A DNA stretch of 60,709 nucleotides from Paenibacillus arenilitoris. GTDB taxonomy: Bacteria > Bacillota > Bacilli > Paenibacillales > Paenibacillaceae. Positions within the stretch are counted from its first letter, which is position 1; every line of letters begins with the position of its first letter. Below are positions 25,801-32,442 of the stretch, piece after piece. Below the pieces are notes generated by a model. The model was not told the origin of the DNA, ran no database searches, and worked only from the letters and a program-made list of their open reading frames with translations. The position numbers and the translations under genes are program-made. The stretch covers positions 1 to 60,709 of the forward strand of contig NZ_JACXIY010000045.1 in NCBI RefSeq assembly GCF_014705655.1, written 5' to 3'.

Positions 25801-26244
25801 ACGATGATGATCCAGTCGCTCGGGATTCAGCCGGCGCAAGGCGATGGCGCCGCTTTTGCGGACGTGACGCCCGGGCAATGGCATTATGACGCCATCATGA
25901 CCGCTTACGGGCTTGGCCTGGCTAACGGCTACGAGGATGGCCGTTTCCAGCCCGGGAAATCGTTAAGCCGTCAGGAAATGGTGACGATGCTGTACAACGC
26001 GCTCAAATTTACCGGCCAAATCGAGCCGCTTGCCAACGAGGAAATCAACTCCCGGCTCGGCGGCTTCGAAGACGAAGCGAGCATTGCCGCTTGGGCGAGG
26101 GAAGCGGTCGCCTATGCCGTCAAGCATGGCATTGTGCGCGGTACCTCGAGCGGCACCTTCTCGCCGGACACCGTATCGAACCGCGCCCAAGGCGCAATGA
26201 TCATTCACGGGATGATGCGCCAGCTGGGATTGATCAACAGCTAA
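22813..26244 (+). CDS. Large exported surface protein: NHL-type beta-propeller, cadherin-like domain and SLH anchor
   Basis: About 1143 aa. A signal peptide (RSLNRITCLALAACVLAYGG, cleaved near APSVSA) is followed by some 580 residues of NHL-like repeats (DGNLFVIEEEERIVKLDG and similar). Next come a cadherin-like beta-sandwich (LADLTLSAGELDTEFDP), a glycine-rich linker, a beta-rich domain and three SLH repeats in the last ~170 residues. SLH repeats bind pyruvylated wall polymer, so it sits on the cell surface. The start is uncertain: TTG 22813 with AAAGGG upstream, or ATG 22822 or TTG 22786. The propeller may bind a ligand; none can be named. Confidence 0.85.
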   Translation: MKLMRSLNRITCLALAACVLAYGGAVLAAPSVSAEGGGGYRFERMTPEKQYFFEYIQDIAADGAGKLYVAMSHGVEVYSPEGELLASWDAVGFEEDQDPVGISPRRLAVDADGFVYVYSQSLQSMNDKMIYKLDVSGGQWPKVVGEWNGAEQFDYISGLAADSVTGSVYAADPERGSVWVLDNAGGIGEWGAYAVPEEADRAFVEPIDVAVDGDGNLFVIEEEERIVKLDGTGQLTDEWKETDIILPGPDGPVPTEVESLTGIAAGADGYLYAADESASRLIRFDADWSAAAVGENGYGSAQFSSLSDLAVFDGGVYAADTNKASIQKFGADLGLLDEWGKSGDQPGYFLEPGNIAIDREGNVLAADRGNERIQLFDNDLRFIAEQVGGDGFEPSGVAVDAAGLVYITSGGSLYRFNRSTGTADELYSGIWGVADIAIDRDGILYATSGSSVLKLDQATYDPDEPDMETFIDGGSWNLESIAIDRNEGILYATNKHTIAAYGLDDGEPISANWDAVSGGSGDYTDLAVDAAGNLYVTVASQGIVYKLAVRDIEENRKLGEIIDILGGEGTGEGEFEYLYKIAIDPSGNVFAADRDSNRLQKFEFLLNQLADLTLSAGELDTEFDPQRNSYTAQVSNEVSQIAVTPTARAAGSVIRVNGEEVDSGGTSAPISLAAGTDTVITVAVEADDGQFRSYSLTVSRTADSGGDRGNGGGGGGSDGTVTAPGDALLDEAIGGQAGRVLLQDAQASVSADGTLSVAISRKGVDALLALASRPSSVVIGTLPNEAAKTVLSVPASITELSAGNPQAVLEFQSPQGLLRLPLAELARQVEPDADSIEIALAVQEDRNGNGMAQEHGAADVGAGLIRVELNAVRPDGSRFGARFGGGYARYAMKLPAGAGQVPAYELAGIALDESGEAVPRPVPTLFGAGADGANAEFWLKGSAVLTVWRHAQAFEDGGEVPYAADAIRALSNKFVLRGVSEDRFMPKSEVTRAQFITMMIQSLGIQPAQGDGAAFADVTPGQWHYDAIMTAYGLGLANGYEDGRFQPGKSLSRQEMVTMLYNALKFTGQIEPLANEEINSRLGGFEDEASIAAWAREAVAYAVKHGIVRGTSSGTFSPDTVSNRAQGAMIIHGMMRQLGLINS

Positions 26245-26245
26245 C

Positions 26246-26343
26246 GATCAGGTCTAAAAAATAGACCTGATCCCCTCGCGTCTCCGCAAAATAGCCTCGG
26301 ATCCGCCGGATTCTCGCAATCAGATCTAAAAATTAGATCTGAT
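26246..26343. repeat. Twin covarying hairpins
   Basis: Hairpin 1 (26246-26272) has an 11-bp stem GATCAGGTCTA/TAGACCTGATC with an A5 loop. Hairpin 2 (26319-26343) has a 10-bp stem ATCAGATCTA/TAGATCTGAT with an AAAAT loop. Both are followed by CCCC. The stems differ by G to A on one side and C to T on the other, preserving pairing. Neither has a T tract. They fill the 140-bp gap between two convergent genes. Confidence 0.75.
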
Positions 26344-26384
26344 CCCCCCACTACCTCGAATAGGCTCCTAGTCTACCGGCGCCC

Positions 26385-27110
26385 TCATAAGATTAAGCCG
26401 GCAGCCTTCGAGGTGAGGCGATAAGTAAATAGGCGCTGCCCGCCCGAGGCTTGCTCGAGCAAGCCCTTATCCAGCAGGGCATATAACGTCTTGAGCGCCG
26501 TACAGCGGCTGACCGCAAGCAGAGCAGTGGCATCCTTCGGGCCGAAAGCGAAGAGCGGCCCGCGGCGCTGCGCCCAGCGCAGCAGCTCCCGCTCCCTTAG
26601 CGCCAGCTTCAGCTGCAGCCCCTCCGACCCCCCGAGGCCGTATAGCTTGCCGAGCAGCTGCTGAAGAAACTGCTGGCACTGGCGAGGCTTCTCCCGAACG
26701 TCGTCGAAGGCGAACCGCACGACCGTCCAGCCGTCCAGCACGAGCTGGTTTTGCCGAAAGCGGTCGTCGCCGAACGAACGCCTCGAAGCATTTCGCTGAT
26801 GCGTCCCGAAACCGTCAATCTCGATCGATATTCGGTATGGCGGACGCAAATAAGCAAAGTCGAGAAACCGGCTCCCGTCCCGGTAGTCGTTCACCTCGTA
26901 TTCGGGATGCAGATCGTCGAAGCTTCCGACTACCGGCCACCACACGTCCATGGCAAACAGCCGCTCGCCATGGTCATCCCGCTCCTCGAGCCTCCTTCTG
27001 CATTCGCTGTTCGCGACCCGCCGTTCCATATGCCCACTAACCCATAGCCGGTACAGTACCTCAACATCATCTTTTTCCGCGTAACCGGCAATTGCAGCCT
27101 TTTCCTTCAT
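26385..27110 (-). CDS. DUF559-type endonuclease-like protein
   Basis: 241 aa. The central region (about 75-160) reads like the Vsr/DUF559 PD-(D/E)xK fold: SRFLDFAYL, then ISIEIDGFGTH, an Arg-rich helix, and LDGWTVVRFAFDDV. The Asp of FLDFA and the E-x-D of IEIDG would be the metal-binding residues. The C-terminal ~70 residues look like a winged helix (ALLAVSRCTALKTLYALLDKGLLEQ). ATG 27110 is chosen because the earlier GTG (27146) lies in the terminator of the upstream gene. The role is unknown; no methylase or restriction partner is near. Confidence 0.72.
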   Translation of the reverse strand: MKEKAAIAGYAEKDDVEVLYRLWVSGHMERRVANSECRRRLEERDDHGERLFAMDVWWPVVGSFDDLHPEYEVNDYRDGSRFLDFAYLRPPYRISIEIDGFGTHQRNASRRSFGDDRFRQNQLVLDGWTVVRFAFDDVREKPRQCQQFLQQLLGKLYGLGGSEGLQLKLALRERELLRWAQRRGPLFAFGPKDATALLAVSRCTALKTLYALLDKGLLEQASGGQRLFTYRLTSKAAGLIL

Positions 27111-27134
27111 TAACGTCCCATCCCTCTCCTGAAA

Positions 27135-27183
27135 ATAAAAAAACACCGCCTACCCACGGATAAATTCGCGGAAAAAGCGGTGT
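27135..27183 (-). terminator. Terminator of the PDZ-Lon protease gene
   Basis: Read on the minus strand: ACACCGC and GCGGTGT enclose an inner CCGCG/CGTGG hairpin, followed by TTTTTTTATTTT. It lies about 210 bp beyond the protease stop. The gap 27184-27389 holds no gene I can support. Confidence 0.8.
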
Positions 27184-27389
27184 GCTTCACCTGATCGGCC
27201 ATTCTTCCATATACATGTTGTTAATGCGATAATAGCTTTCAACCAGCCATACGTCAAGGGAATGGAGTAATGCCGTATTCGTACGCAACCTTGGTTAGCG
27301 GTCATCTAAAGGCGTATCCCTCGGTCTCCGAAGCATTATTTCACAAAGGCGACAAGCCCCGTATTCAAGAACGCCAGCTCTCGCCGCCC

Positions 27390-28397
27390 CTAGCCCTCCA
27401 GCCTCTCCAAATAAGCCGCGGCTTCGGCCGGCGTGCGGACCGGGACGATCGTGATGTCGTCCCCCCGCCGCTTCGCCTCGTCCCGGATATCCTTCTCGTT
27501 GCGGTCGGAAGCCTTCACGTCCGCCGGGCAAAAGAACAGCTCGACCCCTGCGCGCTCGGCGGCGATCAGCTTGTCGCGAATGCCTCCGATCTGGCCGACG
27601 TTGCCTTCGGCATCGATCGTGCCGGTGCCCGCCACGAACTTCCCGCGAGTCAACTCCCCGTCCGTCAGCTGGTCCAAAATTTCCAGCGCGAACATGAACC
27701 CGGCCGAAGGGCTGCCGATGTCCGATGCCGCGTATTCGATCTTCACCGGCGTCTCGATCGTATATTGATCCTCCGTCACGATGCCGATCCGCGGCATGGT
27801 CGTCCCCTTGCCGTCAGCGGCGACGCTCTCGGACAACTCGACCGTCAGCGGAACGCGCCGCCCGTCCCCGATCAATTCGGACAATTCGCTCAGCCGCGTA
27901 ACGGGCTTGCCGTCCGCTTCCACGATCACGTCGCCCGGCGCGATAACCCCTGCCGCCTTGGAACCTTCGGCAAGCGACCGCACGAATACGCCCGTGTAGA
28001 CGGCTTGCGCCGGCATGCCGGCCGCGCGCAAGGCTGCCGACATCGCATTGTTCTGCGAGCTGCCCATCATATGCTTCAACAGCGACAAGTACTCGCCGTC
28101 CGTCAGCGCGCCTCTGATTTGATCCGCTCTATGAATCTCGGTGTCCTTGCTGATTAAACCATAGAGCAGCGTCAAGGCGTTGTTCACCTTGATCGAATAG
28201 ACGGTTGTCAGGTTAAAGCTGTCGTTTGCGGACGGCTTGCCGTTCTCGACGAGCACATAATCCGACAGCTTCTCGACGGTGCCCGGCTGGTAGAGATAAT
28301 AGGGAAAGGGAATGAGCACGGCTGCTGCGATCAAGCCGAGCGATAAGAGAATGGAGACCGCCAGTTTGAGCCTTCGCGCGTTGTTCCGTCTAGTCAT
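27390..28397 (-). CDS. PDZ and Lon-type serine protease, YlbL/SepM-like
   Basis: 335 aa. An N-terminal membrane anchor at about 10-35 is followed by an extracytoplasmic region with a PDZ domain (about 130-195, VIAPGDVIVEADGKPV). A C-terminal Lon-type protease domain has catalytic Ser231 (IGSPSAGF) and Lys276 (IGGIRDKLIAA). B. subtilis YlbL and streptococcal SepM have the same layout and cleave secreted proteins or peptides outside the membrane. Its substrate is not known. In B. subtilis it sits beside ylbM; here that neighbour is absent. Confidence 0.9.
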   Translation of the reverse strand: MTRRNNARRLKLAVSILLSLGLIAAAVLIPFPYYLYQPGTVEKLSDYVLVENGKPSANDSFNLTTVYSIKVNNALTLLYGLISKDTEIHRADQIRGALTDGEYLSLLKHMMGSSQNNAMSAALRAAGMPAQAVYTGVFVRSLAEGSKAAGVIAPGDVIVEADGKPVTRLSELSELIGDGRRVPLTVELSESVAADGKGTTMPRIGIVTEDQYTIETPVKIEYAASDIGSPSAGFMFALEILDQLTDGELTRGKFVAGTGTIDAEGNVGQIGGIRDKLIAAERAGVELFFCPADVKASDRNEKDIRDEAKRRGDDITIVPVRTPAEAAAYLERLEG

Positions 28398-28529
28398 GGA
28401 TGTCGTTCTCTCCGATCGGATTCGATTTATACATTCTCATATATTAGCAGAAGATAGGGTATGATAGAATGAGTGGTAAGGAAAGTTCGGAAGAATGCCT
28501 CAACCTTAACGCAAAGAAGGAGATTGCCG

Positions 28530-29135
28530 ATGTTGAACAAACATGTCTTGCGGCAGAGCTACGACCAGTATGCCGAAGAGAGGGACAAAAGCGACCTCGC
28601 TCCTTGGAAAGAAGCGGAGCGCGAAGCCTTCCTCAGCCTCGTGAAGCAGGAAGGAAAGAAGTCGCTGCTGGAGATCGGGGCCGGAACGGGACGGGACAGC
28701 TTGTATTTCGCCGAGAATGGCCTCTCGGTCGTGGCGACGGATTTCTCGGTAGAAATGGTCGCGCGCTGCCTCGCGAAGGGGCTGGACGCGCGCAGCATGG
28801 ACTTCTACGCGCTTGAATTCCCGCCGTCCTCGTTCGAAGCCGTATATGCGCTGAACTGTTTGCTGCATGTGCCGAAGGCCGATCTGACCGTCGTGTTCGA
28901 AGGGATCCGCAAAGTGCTGAGGCCGGGCGGTTTATTCTTCTGCGGCCTATACGGCGGTCGCGATTCGGAAGGGATTTGGGAGGAAGACTTTTACGAGCCG
29001 AAGCGCTTCTTCGCAATGTACCGCGATTCGGCGATCGTTAAGGCGGCGGAAAGGCATTTCGAGGTCGTCAACTTCCATACGGTGCCGATGGGAGAGAGGG
29101 CTCCTCACTTTCAGTCGCTGACGCTGCGCAAATAA
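28530..29135 (+). CDS. Class I SAM-dependent methyltransferase
   Basis: 201 aa. Motif I is LLEIGAGTGRDS near residue 46, acidic motif II is VVATDFS, and motif IV is FEAVYALNCLLHVP. The profile is Methyltransf_11/25, acting on a small molecule or unknown substrate. ATG 28530 follows AGAAGGAG; an upstream extension has no ribosome site. It is monocistronic, between the divergent protease and a very strong terminator. Confidence 0.85.
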   Translation: MLNKHVLRQSYDQYAEERDKSDLAPWKEAEREAFLSLVKQEGKKSLLEIGAGTGRDSLYFAENGLSVVATDFSVEMVARCLAKGLDARSMDFYALEFPPSSFEAVYALNCLLHVPKADLTVVFEGIRKVLRPGGLFFCGLYGGRDSEGIWEEDFYEPKRFFAMYRDSAIVKAAERHFEVVNFHTVPMGERAPHFQSLTLRK

Positions 29136-29191
29136 CCGATCGAGCGTCTCGGACGGAGCTGAGCGTGGCGAATCGGCAAGCTTGCGACAGG

Positions 29192-29230
29192 CGATAGCCC
29201 CTGAACGACGAGTTCAGGGGCTATCGTTTT
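29192..29230 (+). terminator. Strong terminator after the methyltransferase
   Basis: A perfect 15-bp stem (CGATAGCCCCTGAAC / GTTCAGGGGCTATCG) with a GACGA loop, followed by TTTT. Confidence 0.85.
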
Positions 29231-29232
29231 CA

Positions 29233-29276
29233 CTAAATATACCTTGACAGGAATATTCCTGTTGAAGTATATTTAG
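29233..29276 (+). promoter_or_regulatory. Promoter with embedded palindromic operator (AHSA1 gene)
   Basis: TTGACA (29244-29249), an 18-bp spacer and TATATT (29268-29273). A perfect 14-bp palindrome CAGGAATATTCCTG (29248-29261) fills the spacer. Outer arms CTAAATATAC/GTATATTTAG (29233-29242/29267-29276) extend the symmetry to 44 bp. The layout is that of a repressor-controlled promoter. Confidence 0.75.
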
Positions 29277-29345
29277 AGCAAGCTTGAATCGAAGGACTAA
29301 ACTTTAGGGAACCTAATTCCATTCCCTACATTTGGAGGATTGAAC

Positions 29346-29864
29346 ATGACCGATAACGTTGACGCAACAAAGGCGGCGAATAACGAATTCGTCATTACGC
29401 GCGAGCTCGATGCCCCGCGCGAGCTCGTGTTTAAAGCATGGACCGAACCGGAGCATCTGCAGCGCTGGTGGGGACCGAAGGGACTTACGATAACCGTCGT
29501 TAAGCTCGATCTGCGGCCGGGAGGCCTGTTCCACTATATCATGCGAACCCCTGAAGGGGACGAAACATGGGGCCGGTTCGCGTATCGGGAGATCACCGCG
29601 CCGGAGCGGCTCGTTTATGTCAACTCCTTCTCCGACCCGGAAGGCGGCATCGTCCGTCCGCCGTTCGACGATCCATGGCCGCTCGAAATTTTAAATACGG
29701 TAACACTTGAAGAACAAGACGGCAAAACGACGGTCACCATAAGCGCGATTCCCGTCAACGCTTCGGAGGAAGAGACGCGTGTGTTCCGAGCGGGCTTCGA
29801 GTCGATGGAGCAGGGGTACGGAGGCACGTTCGATCAGCTTGCCGAGCATTTGGCAGCTTTGTAA
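29346..29864 (+). CDS. SRPBCC (AHSA1-like) domain protein
   Basis: 172 aa, with the START-like fold of the Aha1 C-terminal homology group: FVITRELDAPRELVFKAWTEPEHLQRWWGPK at the N-terminus and a long C-terminal helix (GFESMEQGYGGTFDQLAEHL). These bacterial proteins bind hydrophobic ligands in a cavity and are often controlled by ArsR-type repressors. ATG 29346 with GGAGG 7 bp upstream is preferred to TTG 29340. A palindromic operator sits in its promoter, but no repressor gene is adjacent. Confidence 0.85.
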   Translation: MTDNVDATKAANNEFVITRELDAPRELVFKAWTEPEHLQRWWGPKGLTITVVKLDLRPGGLFHYIMRTPEGDETWGRFAYREITAPERLVYVNSFSDPEGGIVRPPFDDPWPLEILNTVTLEEQDGKTTVTISAIPVNASEEETRVFRAGFESMEQGYGGTFDQLAEHLAAL

Positions 29865-29870
29865 TCCGAC

Positions 29871-29905
29871 AAGCCGCCCGCCGGAAACGGCAGGCGGTTT
29901 GTTTG
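29871..29905 (+). terminator. Terminator of the AHSA1 gene
   Basis: AAGCCGCC-CGCCG pairs with CGGC-AGGCGGTTT around GAAA, followed by GTTTG. The T run is interrupted. Confidence 0.65.
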
Positions 29906-30086
29906 AAACATAAGCATCTATAAGTTTTCACTAATAAATGAGCTTATCTTTCATCGCGAAACGAGCTTATGCCGCCAAAGGACGGCACAGAACCGAGCTG
30001 CGCAAGATGCAGTTAGCGGTTCGCGCGTAGCGTCAGCCGTTTACACTTGTCCGCAGCGACTTAACGTCGCATGCGGTTTTTTTTTT
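29906..30086 (+). ncRNA. Candidate structured RNA ending in a terminator (class unknown)
   Basis: No gene occupies 29865-30179, yet a strong terminator lies in it. Upstream are two further hairpins: TGCCG/CGGCA (29970-29987), and GAACCG-CTGC/GCAG-CGGTTC (29990-30022) with a 7-nt loop. ATAAGC (29910-29915) can pair with either of two GCTTAT copies (29942-29947, 29965-29970), suggesting alternative folds. No known riboswitch consensus was recognised. The 5' end and promoter are uncertain. Confidence 0.45.
30051..30086 (+). terminator. Terminator without an upstream ORF
   Basis: CCGC-A-GCGAC and GTCGC-AT-GCGG around TTAAC, followed by ten T residues. It is 22 bp before the -35 of the GntR operon, so it either ends a small RNA or shields the operon from upstream transcription. 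Confidence 0.85.
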
Positions 30087-30107
30087 GCCAAAAAACGGCT
30101 ATCGTCC

Positions 30108-30157
30108 TTGACATCGCATTCGTATGGTTGTATGGTTAGTTACATAAGTAATTAACC
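30108..30157 (+). promoter_or_regulatory. Promoter and GntR operator of the ABC operon
   Basis: TTGACA (30108-30113), a 17-bp spacer and TATGGT (30131-30136). Overlapping the -10 and the start site is the 24-bp inverted repeat GGTTAGTTAC-ATAA-GTAATTAACC (30134-30157), with nine of ten arm pairs matching. It suits autorepression by the YtrA-type regulator encoded next. Confidence 0.78.
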
Positions 30158-30179
30158 GAATGAGTGAAGAGGTGATGAA

Positions 30180-30548
30180 GTGTTTGACGACCGCAGTCCC
30201 ATTTACCAGCAAATTGCCGACCAGATTAAAGAAGATGTTGTTAGCGGCGTACTCCGCGAGGATGAGCAGGTCATGTCCACGAATCAATACGCCTCCTTCT
30301 ACCGGATTAATCCGGCTACGGCGGCGAAGGGCTTTCAATTGCTGACGGATGAAGGCATTTTGTATAAGAAGAGGGGAATTGGCATGTTTGTGAGCGCGGA
30401 GGCGAGACAGACGCTGCTCGCGCAGCGGAGAGAGCGCTTCTTCGAGGAGGTCGTCGATCGGATGCTGGCGGAAGCCGCGAAGATCGGCGTGCCGATCGAG
30501 GAAATTATCGGACGAATCGAACAAGCGAAGGGGAGAGAAGACGTATGA
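30180..30548 (+). CDS. GntR family regulator, YtrA type
   Basis: 122 aa. The N-terminal GntR winged helix spans about 5-75 (PIYQQIADQIKEDVVSGVL, then NPATAAKGFQLLTDEGIL). The short helical C-terminal dimerisation tail is typical of YtrA. Such regulators repress linked ABC transporter operons, often in response to cell-envelope stress. The GTG start at 30180 follows AGAGGTG. Its stop overlaps the start of the ATPase gene. Confidence 0.9.
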   Translation: MFDDRSPIYQQIADQIKEDVVSGVLREDEQVMSTNQYASFYRINPATAAKGFQLLTDEGILYKKRGIGMFVSAEARQTLLAQRRERFFEEVVDRMLAEAAKIGVPIEEIIGRIEQAKGREDV

Positions 30549-31426
30549 CGCTAGGCATTGAAGTGAACGGGCTGAGACTCGACTACGGCAAATTTGCGGC
30601 GCTTCGGGATGTTTCGTTTAAGCTGCAGGGCGGCAAAATATACGGGCTCCTCGGTCGGAACGGCTCCGGCAAAACGAGCCTGCTGTCGATCCTCGCTTCC
30701 TTCCGGAAGCATACAGGCGGCAGCGTGGCGATCGGCGGAGAAGCGCCGTTCGAGAACGCGCGCATCGTGGAGCAAGTCTGCTTCATCCAGGAGAGCGGGC
30801 ATATGACCGACGGCGTCAAGGTGCGCGACGCGCTGAAGCTGGCCGCGAGCTGCTGGCCGAATTGGGACGACGATTACGCGGATAAGCTGATCCGGCTCTT
30901 CAACCTTCCCGTGAAGAAGCGGGTCATGGCGCTTTCGCGCGGGATGAAATCGGCGCTCGGCGTCACGCTGGGACTGGCCAGCCGCGCGCCGGTCACGATT
31001 TTCGACGAGGCATACCTCGGCATGGACGCTCCGTCGCGATACGCTTTTTACGAGGAGCTGCTGAACGATTACATGGAAAATCCGCGCACGTTTATTTTGT
31101 CCACGCATCTGATCGAAGAGGTCGGCTCGCTGTTCGAGGAAGTGCTCGTGCTCGACGAGGGCAAGCTGCTGTTTCATGAAGAGACGGAGGCTCTGCGGTC
31201 GCGCGGCGCGGCGATCACCGGGCCGGCGGAGGCCGTCGACCGAATCGCGGAAGGCTTGACGGTACTCGGCGAGCAGAAGCTCGGCAGGACGAAGTCGGTC
31301 ACGGTGTTCGGCGCGCTGACGGAGGAAAAACGGAAAGCGGCGCAGTCGGAAGGGCTCGAGTTCGGGCCGGTATCGCTGCAGGACTTATTCGTTCATTTAA
31401 CGAAGAAGCGGGGGGATAAGCAATGA
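30545..31426 (+). CDS. ABC transporter ATP-binding protein
   Basis: 293 aa with a complete nucleotide-binding domain: Walker A GRNGSGKT (37-44), signature variant LSRGMKSAL, and Walker B VTIFDEAYLGMD. A ~70-residue C-terminal extension is typical of the YtrB/EcsA/BcrA exporters. The signature is LSRGM rather than LSGGQ, common in YtrB-like proteins. Both ends overlap neighbouring genes by 4 bp (ATGA), so regulator, ATPase and permease are tightly coupled. Confidence 0.9.
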   Translation: MTLGIEVNGLRLDYGKFAALRDVSFKLQGGKIYGLLGRNGSGKTSLLSILASFRKHTGGSVAIGGEAPFENARIVEQVCFIQESGHMTDGVKVRDALKLAASCWPNWDDDYADKLIRLFNLPVKKRVMALSRGMKSALGVTLGLASRAPVTIFDEAYLGMDAPSRYAFYEELLNDYMENPRTFILSTHLIEEVGSLFEEVLVLDEGKLLFHEETEALRSRGAAITGPAEAVDRIAEGLTVLGEQKLGRTKSVTVFGALTEEKRKAAQSEGLEFGPVSLQDLFVHLTKKRGDKQ

Positions 31427-32169
31427 CCAGATCGAGAAAGCATCCGGCGCTGATCGTGGCCGGCAATCTCATGTATACCTACCGGTGGGTGCTTGCGACG
31501 TACTGGTTGGTGTTTATCGTGATTTATGTAGGCATCGGCTTCATTCTCCGCATGAACGGTACCGCCGGAGGGGACATCGACGGTCAAAGCATTTGGGAGG
31601 GGGCGGGCAGCTCGCCGAAAATTTTCCTGATGGTCGTCGGGATCATGATGACGCCGCTCTCGCTGGCCAGCTTCGTTGCCAACGGCATCACGCGGCGGCA
31701 TTTCATCGGCGGGGTCATGCTCGTAATTGCGATATTCGCCATTGTCTCCTCGATCCTCCTGACGGTCGGCTATCCGATCGAGCGGGCCGTCTACGAGATG
31801 AACGGCTGGCCGCTCGCGCTCAAAAATCCGCATTTGTTCGAGACGACCCGTCAATACGGATGGATATTCGTCGAATCCTTCCTGCTGTTCTTCGCCTACT
31901 TCGGGAGCGGCTGGCTGATCGGCTCCGGCTTCTACCGGTTCCATTGGCGGGTTGCGATCGTCCTGTCCGCGCTCGCGCTCCTTCCGGCAATGGCGATGGA
32001 GGTCGTGCTGTATTCGGATTGGATGGGCCAGCTGCTGCAGACGGCGTTCGAGGCCGATCGCGCGCCTATGCCGCTCGCGCTTTCGCTGTCCGTGATCGTC
32101 GCCGCGCTGACGGCCGCGCTCAACTACTTGATGCTTCGACATGTTGCGATTAAGAAGAAGCTGATATGA
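31423..32169 (+). CDS. ABC transporter permease-like membrane protein
   Basis: 248 aa with about six hydrophobic segments (around 22-45, 65-88, 98-125, 150-175, 182-205 and 218-240) and short loops, consistent with an ABC-2-type exporter subunit. Its sequence is not close to any family I can name. It is inferred as permease from its 4-bp overlap with the ATPase gene and the downstream terminator. It is the only membrane subunit, so it would work as a homodimer. Confidence 0.82.
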   Translation: MTRSRKHPALIVAGNLMYTYRWVLATYWLVFIVIYVGIGFILRMNGTAGGDIDGQSIWEGAGSSPKIFLMVVGIMMTPLSLASFVANGITRRHFIGGVMLVIAIFAIVSSILLTVGYPIERAVYEMNGWPLALKNPHLFETTRQYGWIFVESFLLFFAYFGSGWLIGSGFYRFHWRVAIVLSALALLPAMAMEVVLYSDWMGQLLQTAFEADRAPMPLALSLSVIVAALTAALNYLMLRHVAIKKKLI

Positions 32170-32184
32170 TATAACGCACAACCT

Positions 32185-32231
32185 AAGGCCGTTCCCAAGA
32201 TCTTCGCGATTTTGGGAACGGCCTTATTTTT
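32185..32231 (+). terminator. Terminator of the GntR-ABC operon
   Basis: A perfect 14-bp stem AAGGCCGTTCCCAA / TTGGGAACGGCCTT around a 12-13 nt loop, followed by ATTTTT. Confidence 0.92.
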
Positions 32232-32394
32232 GTCGAAAAAGTGACGAACCAAAAACGGCGGGAACTGGTATACTTTAAATAAAGACAAAATCCGATGATT
32301 GCGGGAAATACTTGCAAACTTTTGTCGATTTGGTCAGTAAATAATTTCGGGAAATAGGAAAATGTTAGAAGGAAATTCATCGAAGATTGTCGAA
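32230..32394 (+). promoter_or_regulatory. Spo0A-box-like sites upstream of the sensor kinase
   Basis: TTGTCGAA occurs at 32230-32237 and 32387-32394, and TTGTCGAT at 32322-32329. These match the Spo0A box TTGTCGAA (TGNCGAA core) and all point the same way. The last lies about 50 bp before the kinase start, behind an AGGAAA stretch reminiscent of sigma-H promoters. Regulation is inference. Confidence 0.5.
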
Positions 32395-32442
32395 ATATAG
32401 TGAAATCGACGGATGTACATTTTCATGACACTGAGGTGCTGA

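Noticed and set aside
27187..27288. 33-codon minus-strand ORF ending MYMEEWPIR between the protease and nuclease genes
   Set aside because: TTG start without a ribosome site, flanked by stops; might be a gene remnant but cannot be supported.
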